From Hirudinaria manillensis (lineage: Eukaryota; Annelida; Clitellata; Hirudinida; Hirudinidae), in the NCBI GenBank assembly GCA_034509925.1, contig CM067528.1, forward strand, positions 6,058,001 through 6,122,000: a DNA stretch of 64,000 nt, in the 5' to 3' direction. The notes beneath the pieces were generated by a model. It made no database searches. It was not told where the DNA came from and was given only the letters and a program-made list of their open reading frames with translations. This document shows positions 37,733 to 49,152 of this stretch, in pieces (within the stretch, counting starts at the first letter, position 1; every line of letters starts with the position of its first letter). The translations under genes were made by a program, and so were the position numbers.

Positions 37733-39147
37733 TTAATATGTCCAGCCGGAGGGATTTTCCTGGTTGAATTGATCCAGGGCTTTCATCTCATTGTCGTGGA
37801 TCCTTTGTTCTTTGCGAAACTCGTACCGCATTTGATCCAAGGCCTAAGTTATGTTAATTTATATAAGTGTTTAATTGGCAAAACAGAAATATAGTAATGT
37901 ATTTACTCTTATGCTGGGAATGCCATCTCTGTTGCCAAGTTCCTTCACTTCTTTTGCCAAATCATTCAACTTACGGACAGTGAACATGATGGACGAAACA
38001 TTCTCTAGTTCCTTGGCGAAGTTTCTCCTCAGCTTCTTTCCCCGGACTGGCCTTCTAACGGTTTGACCCTCGTAGTGCATACATATGTCGGAGGAATATG
38101 TAACAACTCCTTCGAATGGTTTATCAGAATTGATGTAAAACTTGAACTTCACCGGGCAACCTTAAAATTAAGTATATCGCTATTTGTCATTCTCTTACTC
38201 TAAATAAACATGCATAATACGTCAAAACAACAAACCTGAAAAAGAACACGATCCACTAGCTGTAAAGAGCTTGCCTAGTCTTTTGGAACTCTGCACTGCC
38301 ACATCGTGCCGACGGAACACGAAGGAACAGAATGGATTCGAATACTTGAGCATGTCAGAGACAACATTTGTCCAACTCAAGTCTTTCAGCCTGCGACCTT
38401 CCCGGCTTTGCAGGATTTCACGCCACTTGTCCTTGGGGATTTTAGCAGCCACTGGATTCTGTTCGATTGCCCGAGTTATTACCCTTGGTTTGTCAAACCC
38501 ATTCTAAACAATTGAATTACATATCAATTTGAATAGATTTTTGCAATGCTTTATGCGTTACTGTGTCGTCTTCTACTTTCTTCCGATCAGAGGTTTCGTT
38601 GCAATCCACAATGGAGCCATCCCATCCTGACATCTAAAATTATAGTTTTCCCCAGTCAATGATGACAGACATTTATAAAGCAAAGGTGACTCTTACTGTT
38701 TCTGGGGTAACATTCCCCACTTTCTCTTTCTCAGCTTCTATTACAGCATATGCTGTTTCGGGAATAACAATCCAACCTTCCCCCTCCAATACGTCTGATA
38801 TCTAGCGTAAATGTTATTAATGATAAATTTCCCATAATATTTCATATGAAATCACTCGTTTTAACTTTTGTTACCATCGACACGCTGTCGTTGCCGATTC
38901 CATCTGCGTAGAATGTTTTTTCCTCTGAAGTGCGCTTTATTGTTCTATCTCTCTTCGTAAAATGCCGGTAGTGCAAATCACTCAGTACTTTCTTAGACCT
39001 TTTGGACCAAGACATCTGAAGTTCTTCGCAAGTCTTCCGAATGATTTCGGAAGGACTACCTTCGTACTTACTCATAACTTCAACGACGGAAGCGACTAAA
39101 AACTTGGTACGCCTGATATTCTTATATAGAAAGATATGCTTCGACAT
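37733..39147 (-). CDS. Six-exon gene of unknown family, likely multicopy
   Basis: Six exons join in phase to 363 residues with clean splice sites: 38866-39147, 38697-38801, 38562-38633, 38236-38503, 37907-38160 and 37733-37843. No known domain is recognised. The N-terminal exon is basic (MSKHIFLYKNIRRTKFLVAS). The middle exons hold an acidic segment (ISDVLEGEGWIVIPETAYAV). Exons 4-5 have a Cys-bearing core, NPFCSFVFRRHDVAVQSSKR then SGSCSF-GCPVKFKFYI, with Cys and His spacing that could bind zinc, followed by GQTVRRPVRGKKLRR. The tail is charged and helical. A frame-broken copy keeping part of the first intron lies at 57420-57960, and related repeats lie upstream of both. A transposon-linked or recently duplicated family is therefore likely; function unknown. 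Confidence 0.7.
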
Positions 39148-39157
39148 TATTTGAATT

Positions 39158-39640
39158 AGAAGCACCTCTATATCACGGGAAAACCGTCAAGTTATGTTAT
39201 ACTAGGGATTCCCGATTGATAAGCCCCCCCTTATTTTCGCTCAAAACATCGGAGCAAGCATAGCTCCACCCCCCGTGCATATCATTACTAAATCGTTGGT
39301 GGGAACGACGAAGATTAATTGCCTTTTAAATGAAAAACGGTTAGGAATAAGGTTATGGTTAGGGATAGGGTCCAGGTTTTTGATAGGGTTAGGGTTTTGT
39401 TTGATTTAGTATTTTTAAAATATTTAAGGTATTTTTAAAAAATATTATACATATGTTTTCTTAAAACATATCATTCAATTTATTAATGATTACGCACGGG
39501 GGGTGGAGCTATGCTTGCTCCGATGTTTTGAGCGATAATAGAGGGGGCTAATCGATCGAGATTACCGTTATACTATCGTCAATCACTCAAAAAATTAGAA
39601 GCACCTCTGTATCACAGAAAAACCGTCAAATCAAATCCAA
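39158..39640. repeat. Direct repeat flanking the MITE
   Basis: An imperfect repeat of about 40 bp, starting ttagaagcacctct, occurs at about 39158 and again at about 39595, on either side of the MITE and its target duplication. It probably predates the insertion as a short tandem duplication. Confidence 0.7.
39196..39575. mobile_element. MITE with long TIRs and 9-bp target duplication
   Basis: A 362-bp element (39205-39566) is flanked by the exact direct repeat gttatacta at 39196-39204 and 39567-39575. Its ends are inverted repeats of about 85-90 bp. The outer part matches imperfectly (GGGATTCCCGATTGATAAGC against GGTAATCTCGATCGATTAGC), then about 39 bp match perfectly, including CTCAAAACATCGGAGCAAGC. 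It has no coding capacity. The centre has TTAGGG-like tracts. Long TIRs plus a 9-bp duplication fit a Mutator-like (MULE) non-autonomous element; hAT or P elements would give 8 bp. It sits 49 bp upstream of the start codon of the unknown gene. Confidence 0.85.
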
Positions 39641-39789
39641 GCAGAACAAGGGGAAAGTTTTTCTGGCAATGGCCACTTATGTACGCGCGACATCAAGATT
39701 TGAAATTTATTTGAATAATGACCGTTAGAAGCGGGCGCGTGCAATTGAGAAACATTTTGGGTCAAATAAAATTAATAAATGGAGTTAAT

Positions 39790-39900
39790 TTAAAAATACG
39801 ACGGTGAAATTTCGTTTCTATCTCATTGCGTTCAAAAGTTGTAGAAGTTCAAAGTTCTTGCTTATGTCTTGCCAACTTCACCGTCGTTTTAAAAATTTCA
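39790..39900. repeat. Imperfect inverted repeat
   Basis: The segment tttaaaaatacgacggtgaa near 39790 and its near reverse complement ttcaccgtcgttttaaaaat near 39880 face each other across about 70 bp. Together with the adjacent satellite-like repeats this suggests decayed mobile-element sequence. Confidence 0.65.
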
Positions 39901-39919
39901 AATTATATAGGGTAATTTC

Positions 39920-40345
39920 CTGATCTTTTGATGCATTTATTTTTAAAATTGGAACTGCTGCGTTTCGAGTTAGAATCTGCTAGCGGCTATTCCTAAACAT
40001 GTAACTGGGTCATATCTTCCGACTCCATGTCGTTTTTGGCATCGTGAAGGAGATAGGTAGAGTTGCAAGAAAATTTAAAAAATAGAAATCGTAGAGGACA
40101 GTTTCATGATTCGTGTGATGTATTTACTTTTAAAATTGATTCAGTAGAACTGCTGCGTTTCGAATTTGACTCAACACGCAGCGGAAAGGTCCATGTCGTT
40201 TTGGCCTCTTGAACAAAATAGGTGGATTTGCAAGAAAATTAAAAAAATAGAAATTGTAGAGGATAGTTTCATGATTCGTTTGAGGTTTTAATTTTTAAAT
40301 TTGGTTCAGTGGAACTGCTGCGTTTTGAGTTACGGTAAGCAGTTT
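39920..40345 (+). repeat. Diverged tandem repeats (satellite-like)
   Basis: Units of very roughly 150-200 bp recur. Shared pieces are aactgctgcgttt followed by cgagtt or similar (three times, near 39953, 40148 and 40315), ccatgtcgttttggc-like (twice), and gaggacagtttcatgattcg or gaggatagtttcatgattcg (twice). Related sequence is present at 58140-58560 next to the decayed gene copy. Confidence 0.75.
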
Positions 40346-41152
40346 CCTGAGTTAGGGCTCACGCAATTTGTTGTTAGTCTCACATGTTGGAAGTCCCGCG
40401 AGTGCCTCCACGAGTTACAATTTTAATGTCTATTTATTAGTAAAACAAAATTAAACATTTTTTAATTATGAAAAAGGGGGAAATAAATTTAATTATCGAA
40501 ATATCTATAACGTTATTTGAACTGTGTAAATGGTGGATACGGGAATTGATGGGAATTGCGTTATTTGTTTTTGTTGAGATTGACTTGTGGTTGCGTTTGA
40601 AGTCGTAATTTTTGAAAGATGGATCACACTCTTCGAGAGATTGTTGAATTGCGTTTCCTTATAAGTTCCAATGTTAGTATCTTGAATAATAACATATAAG
40701 ATAATGTTAGCGTACAGCTCACTAATATCGCGGCAAATAATTTATCTATATATTGTTACACTGTAGAATAATATAACAATTGTTCCTCATTTATTTTTTT
40801 GGCTGTTGGCCAAGAAAATTACACCAAGTTTTATAAACTGTTTCTTACCAGAACTTTTTGCCTAGGAACAATTTTGCTGTCGACTTTTATCAAAACTCAA
40901 CCGTTTCATTTTTAATCAACTTTTGTTTGGAACTACCTACTGACACCCATAATAGGCTTGTGAATGTAGTTTTCACTGTCACATGTCCAATGGCCACTTA
41001 TGCAAGTATTGATTTTTTAGTTTCATGACAAACTGTGATACATTTCTTCCATCATTCATCTTACCAATTTTATTTTGGTTGACCTTCTGACTCCTTAAGG
41101 CTTTTGATTGCATTTCTCAGTACTGTAAAGGTTTGAGCTCTCAGCTTTAGTA
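40346..41152. other. Intergenic, no gene recognised
   Basis: About 800 bp of AT-rich sequence before the KH-domain gene. No exon or repeat was recognised. Confidence 0.45.
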
Positions 41153-43483
41153 ATGAATATAGAGATCAAGAGTGAGGACTTGGTTGAGAAAATTTTAGCA
41201 GTGATTTATATCATCTATAAATTTGCAAAACAATGGCATTTCAATTAGTAAGAATTTTTTATTTTTTCAGTCAGCCAGCAAAATCACAGGTGACTGTATT
41301 AACAGACTCAAGAAAGATGTGAGTTTACGGTTTTCTTTTGGTTAGATTAAATGAATTTTTGGATAGGAATGCCATCCAGTGTTGTTAATACTCTTAAAAA
41401 CTGTCAGCAATAACAACACCTGGATTCAAAAGAATCTGCGATGCTGATACCCAATCATAAGTATTGGTATACTTTCACAAAAAGTATTGGTGATACTATC
41501 ACTGTGATACTGATGTTTTGATGTTAGCAACCTGGTCCTATCATTAGCACTTTATTCAATCTTTTCATTGTATTCCTTTCATTTACATTAATCTGTTGTA
41601 GAAGTACCAACTTCTAGGTTTGTTGTGAGATTTTATACTGTTGCTTATCAGATAATTTGCCATTGTATTATTTGTTATTAATTATGGTTTAACTTGTTTT
41701 GCCACACAGTTATCTATTATGGCAGCTATCTGTGGCAGTTATACTCAAGAAAGGTTATTTATTATTAAATGTTCCTAGCCTAATGTAACAGCTAATTTTG
41801 TTTAAAAGAGTATTAGCTTTAAAAGGTTATGATATTAGAACATTATGTTCAGCATTGGAAGACATATTGTTATCATCCCAGGTGATATTTGGTTCATTGG
41901 ATTTGTAAATTAATTTTCATGAATTTTGGCTAAATGTTCCGATAATGTATTTTATATCAACAGAAATCAAATGTTAATGAATCTGGTGTAAATTGGCTTC
42001 TTGATGAAAATCAGGTTAATTACCTAACCTCTCATAGCATTGAACATCTCAACAGCATATTAGAGGTTTGTGCATATAGTTTTGCTTACCAATGAGTTAT
42101 ATTTATATCTACATTAAAAGTAAGGCTGGAAAAAACAAACAAAAACAAAACATCAAAAACATGGTTGGAATGCCACTATAGTATTGTTAATATAAGATAA
42201 AAGCATAGGCTAATCAGATCTGATGTAAGCTCAATAAAATTCATTAATATTCTGAATTAATTTGATTATCTAAATTAGGTGCACAATAATTGAGTAATTG
42301 TAACATTACACTGAAAATGATAACTCTGATTAAATGCTTCAAAAGCCTTTAAACAAATTTGCATAAAACTTTAGTTCATAAATTAAAATTTATGTACTCT
42401 GTTATTTGCTTTTAAAGTCATCCAGTACCCTTATTGATGTTTATGTCCTTAATTGTCCACTGTCATCTGAGAGGGTAATTAAAGTTAAAGGTGAACCAAG
42501 CAGCATATCTCATTGTATCTATGACCTTTATGGACTTTTGAAATGGGTTTGCAAATATTTATTGTAAGCAATATAATATTTATTGATATTTTTTATTATT
42601 ACACTACCTTGCAGTGTTCTGTTAAAAAAAGCGTTCGACCATATCATGCCGATAATGCTCAGAACACGCTGGCTTCAGATTATGGTGGATTTGGCAAAGA
42701 TCTACCGTAAGCACCATTTCCTAGAAATAGACATGCTTATTACTTAAGAATTTTGTGGATTCTTTGGTGATTGATGCTTGTAGATTGCAAACTTCTGGAC
42801 CAAATATGAAAATAATTAGCAAAGAGACTTGGGGTAAGAAATTGATGAAATTCAAAATTGATTCTGTGGAAAGGACTTTCTAGATGTCATTTGCAGAAAC
42901 TTCAAGCATGAAGGATGTTTATTTAGAGCAACTAAATCAAGCTCATTTGCTTATTCAATCAAGAAAATTCCCTCTTTCTTATTCTAAAGTTGGTTATGTT
43001 GATTAGTTATTGGTTTTTAAGAAAATCTACAACTGCACATCTTCATTCTCAGAAGAAAGACTTTGTTTGTGATCTTGTTTGCAAGGAATTTGTTCTCCCG
43101 CTTCATGTAAATTAATAAACTAGTGAGTTTGGTGTGTCATATCTCCAATTCTTATCGTTTTTCTCATTTTTGCTTTAGCTATTGCCAGTTGTAATGGGAG
43201 AAAATGGTTCAAGAATGGATCATATCTCTGAGGAATCAAACACTATTATAGAATTGAAAATAGATGATAGGAAGTCTACTTGCAGTTTTGTAATTCAAGG
43301 CAGTTCTGAGGAAATTGAAAATGCAAGCCATCTTATGAGATTGTGGTTTGAATAATGTTTTTATTTGATTATTATCACATTAATAAAAAATGCATTCTGA
43401 TTTTTATCCTTTTTTAAAAATTATTTTGCAGCATTCAAATATTGGGTAAGAAGACTGAGTTGCCATTAGCACTGGAGCCATAG
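41153..43483 (+). CDS. KH-domain RNA-binding protein, family not recognised
   Basis: Predicted RNA-binding protein of roughly 330 residues. Probable exons: 41153-41200, 41271-41318, 41710-41753, 41809-41881, 41964-42065, 42418-42546, 42615-42706, 42784-42833, 42897-42988, about 43021-43106, 43179-43342 and 43432-43483. The C-terminal part is a KH fold: LLPVVMGENGSRMDHISEES has the GxxG loop (GENG), followed by IIELKIDD and a closing helix (SSEEIENASHLMRFIQILG). Exon 6 (PLSSERVIKVKGEPSSIS) looks like a second, divergent KH half. The N-terminus is helical. The junction of exons 9 and 10 does not resolve: only about 18-33 bp separate them and no GT-AG pair keeps the frame, so a micro-intron, frameshift or sequence error is possible. 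Confidence 0.6.
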
Positions 43484-43889
43484 AATTCCTTGGACAATTA
43501 TTCATTAACACATATTGTGAAAACAAGAGATTATATCATCAGAATGATTACAACTGCTGTGTTTCTTTATGTTTGGTTGAATATCACTTTGAACAAAACG
43601 TTTTAGACCTTGAGCTAGAAGTGAAAGAATACTTCATAAATTGTTCATAATACTGTAGCTGACTGTTAAGCTTTGATGTTATTCAGTTATTCAATGACAG
43701 GAAATGGTCCAGCAATTTGGTGATACTGATCTTTATGATGCAGACGAGTGATTGGTGTCTTGGTAATGGAGCTGATAAATGCTAGTAGTGTTGAAGATTC
43801 TGTTTCTTTAGTGTCACATTGATGGTTACAGTTGTCTGAGCGTCGACGAATATCCACTGGAACCAAGGTCGTAATACCGTGACTCTAGC

Positions 43890-44306
43890 TTGAGGGATCT
43901 TTGGGTTCCAATTGCCTTGCTGTTTTTGGGGATGGTCTTACCTGGAGATACAAAACCGGTTTGTGAGCTGATATACGTCAAGAATGTCGACATTGGGGCG
44001 ACTAAAGCGCTGTTCTGCCCTCGGCGCTGCTGCATGATCCTCGGGCTTGAGGTCACCTGTTGGTCAGAGCTGGGTTTCTGGAAGTTAGCGCTGTCGCGGT
44101 GTTTCGCATGGCTTAAGTGTTTTGTGTCTTATGTCTTTTGATCAGGATTTCTACATTTTCTACAAGATTTCTTGATCATCCTTGGTGCGTTGCCTCGCAG
44201 CGCCAACGCCATGATAGTCAACATTTCGTGCAAGTGGACCGATCCTTATTCAACGGCCGCATCGAATTCCACGAGTGTATCGAAACAACCGTTGTCACGT
44301 GTTGAC
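43890..44306 (+). CDS. Possible secreted Cys-rich protein
   Basis: From ATG 43890 the frame starts with a good signal-peptide-like segment (LWVPIALLFLGMVLPGDTKP). A Cys-rich block follows (CELIYVKNVDIG, ALFCPRRCCMILGLEVTC). The region is more GC-rich than its surroundings. A donor after the last Cys (GTCAGA, 44063) can join an acceptor ending at 44146, giving a frame that closes at 44306 with a Cys-containing end (HECIETTVVTC). I do not recognise the family and the exon join is speculative. Confidence 0.3.
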
Positions 44307-45194
44307 AACCAGGGACAAAGAGGTCAAGTTGCACGGCTTTGTAAATCTAGCATACGTATTGCAGTTTCTGGACGTCTTAGATGTTAGTCCCAGCGTGGAC
44401 TTCAGCATCGACTTGCTGAACGTAGGTTCGATGTTATTAAATTTTGTATGTTATATCATTTTATTTCATGCCAAACTACTGAGTTTGAGTTCATGAGGAT
44501 ATCCTTTCTTTTCAAGTTTCAGGCGATTTGTTTAAAACAAAATTAAGCAAAATAAAAAATACAAAAAAAAATCAGTTCTTCATATGTCTTTGTGAAGTTT
44601 GGTCAGGTTGGGTGCTACCGTTTTTTACACTTTTTATTTATAGGTTGTACGAATAGCTTCACCGTGATTTTACGTTTTGCGTCTTGATGATAACGTGCAA
44701 GACTTAGTTTGGAAGGTGATGAATGCTAATTCTCCCTATCGATCATTTACCTGTAGCACGAATAAGTATTTACTTTCATTTATTATGTTATGTTAACAAG
44801 TGTTGTCACCAAAGTTCAATAGACAATCGATATGTAGAATGCGGAACTCATTAGATTTGTCTCGATCATTAACCGATTTGGAAGGTATTTATGTAAAGCT
44901 TTATCATAATAAAGTGGGCAGCTTTGGTGAGCCTCGATTAAAATTAGAAATCAATTTCACTGTTAGAAAATGCTTTGAAAATCTGAGATTCGCAAAATAT
45001 TTTCTATACTATTTTTAATAAAATTTTATTGCTAAATCATTCTGCTTAATCTCTTGAATGATAAAGATACGTCAAGGAATGATTTGAAGATTTCAAAATA
45101 CGAATATTCAGCCTGTGCCTATGGAACATTGCAAGTTCATTGTAAATTTTGTATAGAAACATAACATCTTATTTCATTAAACTTATTAAAATAG

Positions 45195-46029
45195 AGCATT
45201 TGCCAAGGTTGTGAGGAAATGAAGCAGATATCTTCAAACCCCAAGCTTCTTGGTAATAAATATTACTTATTCACTTCACTAAATATATCATCATCAATCG
45301 ACAAATTTCCTCTTGATACCCTATTCTTTCTTATATAACACAAGCAATCAATTTAAAGTAAGCTTGTACTTTTCAGATGGACAAAGCAAGCCTGTCCTTG
45401 AATGTAAAATATCTCAAAGCTTAGATGAGGAACCATTCAAATGTGACCAATGTCCACTATCATATCAAAATAAAGAATCTCTTAAGCTGCACCATAACAA
45501 ACATTTAGGAATAGAGCCACTTAGGTGTGAGCATTGTGATCTGAAAACTTATGACCGTGGTGTGATGATGAAACACATGAAAAAACACACAGATTTCAGG
45601 CCCTACATGTGCAGCTGCTGTGGCCAGGGATTTAAAACATCAGATACTCTCAAAATGCACATTAGAACTCACACTGGAGAAAGACCTTATAAATGTGGTA
45701 TTTGTGACAAAACATTTGCATACAAATCAAACATGAGGAGCCATTGCAAACGACATTCGGATGAACGCCCTTTTAAATGCCCAGTCTGCGATCGAGATTT
45801 CATTGATGTGACATCTTACAAAATTCATTCCAGAAGACATACAGGAGAGAGGCCATTCATATGCCAAGAATGTAAGAAATCTTTTACACATTCCTCTGGA
45901 CTTTATGCTCATTTGAAAGTTCACGAAGCTGCAAGACCATTTAAATGTGAAAAATGTGACAAAGCATTTGGAAGGGGTGCTCATTTAAAGAAACACTTTG
46001 AAAGAATGCATAAAACCTCAAGAAATTAA
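45195..46029 (+). CDS. C2H2 zinc-finger protein with seven fingers (5' end missing)
   Basis: Probable DNA-binding transcription factor. Two exons join in phase: 45195-45252 (SICQGCEEMKQISSN) and 45377-46029. The second exon holds seven consecutive C2H2 fingers, CDQC to CEKC, with TGERPYKC- and TGERPFIC-type linkers between several. Finger 2 has a shortened, atypical core (CEHCDLKTYDRGVMMKHMKKH) and links around it are non-canonical, so the array may split into 2+5 fingers. No KRAB, BTB or ZAD domain is visible. The start codon lies in an upstream exon I could not place; a candidate at about 44839 does not join in phase. Single array, so paralogue identity is open. Confidence 0.82.
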
Positions 46030-46311
46030 TTACATTTATTAGCAAACAATAATTACTTTTTTTACTGATGTCACTGATGATGTAAGCAATTAATAATTAA
46101 ATGGTTTTTCCAATGAAAGAGTACAAATTGATTGCTCATCCCTTGTATTTGTTCCTTTTTATGCACAAACATCTGGCAATATCAGTTTTTGTGGGCCAGA
46201 AATTTAAAGGAATTAAGAATTAAATGTGCCTAAACGTGGCATTACTTACTGCAGAGTCAAATGTGGCATGAAATAGTTTCTTATTTGATCATTTGCAGAG
46301 ATTTTGAAGTT

Positions 46312-46765
46312 ATCATCAAAACCATTCCAGAAATGGCAAAGCGTGGGCAGCCTTAACCTTATGTTGGTTTTTAGAGAATCTCCAATAAAAAACACTTACT
46401 GAATTTTACCCCAAAGTAACAAATCACTTTGACACAGTAAATGTGACTAGTTATTTTATTCTTTGGGTAACTGTAAATAGTTACTTCGAGTAACTTTGCC
46501 ATCACTAGTAAAACATCATCAAAACCATTCCAGAAATGGCAAAGCGTGGGCAGCCTTCACCTTATGTTGGTTTTTAGAGAATCTCCAATAAAAAACACTT
46601 ACTGAATTTTACCCCAAAGTAACAAATCACTTTGACACGGTAAATGTGACTAGTTATTTTATTCTTTGGGTAACTGTAAATAGTTACTTTGGGTAACTGT
46701 AAATAGTTACTTCGGGTAACTGTAAATAGTTACTTCGAGTAACTTTGCCATCACTAGTAAAACGC
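46312..46765. repeat. Tandem duplication of about 200 bp with internal minisatellite
   Basis: A unit starting atcatcaaaaccattccag at 46312 is repeated nearly exactly from 46515. Its end contains ggtaactgtaaatagttact, once in the first copy and three times in the second, making that copy about 40 bp longer. The two copies differ at only a few positions, so the duplication is recent. It lies just downstream of the zinc-finger gene. Confidence 0.9.
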
Positions 46766-47692
46766 AAAATAAAGAATATCATATTCCTCTTGCACTAGCC
46801 AGCTTTTTGTCACCAAAATACAAGTGTGTGAGACATTCTCTGGAAAGTTGGGCAAGATCACAGCCAGCAACTGTTAAAGTTTATGCACAATTTTTCCACT
46901 AATTGTGTCATGCTGAGTCGAACACTTGTTGCAGTGCAATAAAAAGTTGTGTTTTAGTTCTTGTCTTATCATTTGTAGGCAACATAGAGCAGGAGTCAGC
47001 AGCTTAGACTCTGAACTCATACTGACTTCCATTGGCACATAGAAGACAATATTATGAGGCAATTACAAAAATCTGCGAGACACCGAGAAATTGGCTTAGA
47101 TTTTAAAGATTGTTGAATGGTGCATGCCCTTCGAAGTATTAGTGCTGAAAATTGATTAATTAGTAACTGTTGATAAATAGAGAAAATGAGAGGTTTTTGG
47201 CATGCTGAATGTTTTAGAAGTGAAACTCCAGCATAAAGGGACCCAAAAGGTAGCTGATCCATCCCAGGATATAAGTGCTAAAAGGAACTTTGTTGTATTA
47301 GGGTCAGGGAAATGAGTTAACCGACCCAAAACAAGAAATGTTCATTTCTGAAAAAGCTAGTAGGTTTAAAAGGTTTATTGAAACATTTGCAATTATTGCA
47401 ACTATTGCTGTTCCAGATACATGAATTCTGTAAATGAGATGATAGAAAATTTGGGCAGATTTGTGAGCATAGAAAAAAAATTTGGCAATGATTAAACCAT
47501 TGAGCTCTAGTGCGAACTTTTCAGGCATTCCACAAGACACATAATTGGGAAATTTTAATTATCACAATAAATCCAAGTTTTACAAGATGCCTGAGCCAAA
47601 CTTTTAAAAATCTTAATAATTTCATTATGCAAGAATCATGCATAAATATTCCATTTCTGCTAATTTTGATACATTATATTAGTCAATAGCAA
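46766..47692. other. Intergenic, no gene recognised
   Basis: About 900 bp between the tandem repeat and the end of B4GAT1. Minus-strand open frames of 60-80 codons occur but show no recognisable family or splice structure. Confidence 0.45.
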
Positions 47693-49152
47693 TCAAAAAT
47701 TACAATTCATGGGTGATTGAGGATATTTATGTCTTAGTGATCTTAGGAACAAATTGTAATTCAGTCTATTTTTTGTCTCATCACTCTTCTTGTTTTGGTG
47801 AAACTTTTGTTCAGATTTGAATCCATCATGAACTAGAAATGCTTTATTAAGGACAATAAATCTGTATCCTGACAAAAATACCTCACAGGTCTGAAAATTT
47901 AATAACAGTTAGAAAATATTTTCTGTATTGAATTAATTAGATACTAACATGGCTGATACGATTGAAACCATATTGCTTGAAACGTTCATCATATTTTGGG
48001 GCATTCCATGGTAGAATGTAAAATGGCTCCCATGAAGGTTTCCATGAAACTTCATAAGCACCTTCCAAATCTGCTTTGTCCCCAAGGTTAATCCATTTTT
48101 CATAGTTTGTACCTTTTTGGCATTTATCACACAAGTACTTGTAAAATGGTCTTACAAGGCCATTTCTTATAAGAACTAAAAGATCAGACTGTAAATGTTA
48201 CATTTATATTTTTATATAATTGCTCTGACGGAAAGTTCAAATGACTGACCTTGTTTGCAATGACCTCTTTCACTGATGATTCAAACACTGGAACAACATA
48301 TGCAAATTTGTGTACTCTTTGAAATGGTTTCATTGAAAGCATTCTTTGGAACTGTTGGTATAATCCATGACTAGGGAGCATGTCTATATCTATTACAAAT
48401 ACAAAACCATTGCTACACACTGATAAACCAACATTTCTCAGCAAATTGTTTGGGTATTCCACTTTTTGCAATTCATAATTGCCAGCAAATGTCAAATGCT
48501 TTTGAGCAACACTTCTGGATTGATGAAATGTATGTGTTTATTGGAGTACAGCTTATGTTATAAAACAGTCAAACCTTAGTTCATCACATGCAACCCTCAG
48601 AAAAGAAGTTGGAACATTCATTACAATGTCAGTATATGGAATAACTAAATGTAATGACATCTTTCCAACAATATGACTATAACACGTCATAATAATGCTT
48701 ATGATTTGTAGAGCTGGATAAAGATCTTCCTGAGTAACAAAGATGGATACTGATAAAGGCCCTGACCAAATCAGAGACAAATTTAAAAGTTGGGGGAGAT
48801 ATTTAGCAGAACCATGTGTTACTAAAGTTACTTCATCCTTCGTTGAACGGAATGTTTTCGCTCTGAAAAAAACATCGACATTCCGTGCAATGAGGTAGCT
48901 TCCCCCACTATCAAATTCCTGCGGACATTGAAATCAAATAGAGTGTTTAAAGCTCTTCGAATATTGAAACATTACTTGTTCCGAAGTTAAATATTGAAGG
49001 AAAGACAAATTTAACTCCGAGGAAGCACGATCGACGGCGCTCATTTCTTCGAAAATCTGGGAGGGCGCGAAGTAATAAACGTTAACAACTAGACAAAAGA
49101 GAATAGACCCACACAAGAAGTTTAGAATTAGTTTAAGTTTCGGTTTAGACAT
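47693..49152 (-). CDS. B4GAT1: B4GAT1-like beta-1,4-glucuronyltransferase
   Basis: Golgi type II membrane glycosyltransferase; in vertebrates it adds GlcA to the O-mannosyl glycan of alpha-dystroglycan to prime matriglycan. Five exons join to 407 residues (human 415): 48976-49152, 48575-48918, 48250-48514, 47949-48188 and 47693-47890. A short cytosolic tail (MSKPKLK) and one membrane anchor (LILNFLCGSILFCLVVNVYY) are followed by the GT49 domain. Key blocks are PLSVSIFVTQ, YPNNLLRNVGLS, the metal-binding DID at 216-218 (VIDIDMLPSHGLYQQF), RPFYKYLCDKCQKGTNYEKW, SWEPFYILP, DERFKQYGFNRISHTCE and FLVHDGFK. Identity to B4GAT1 over the isolated GT49 domain of LARGE is favoured by length and by the single glycosyltransferase domain. 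Confidence 0.9.

Noticed and set aside
45727-45984. Minus-strand 85-codon open frame
   Set aside because: Antisense shadow of the zinc-finger array.
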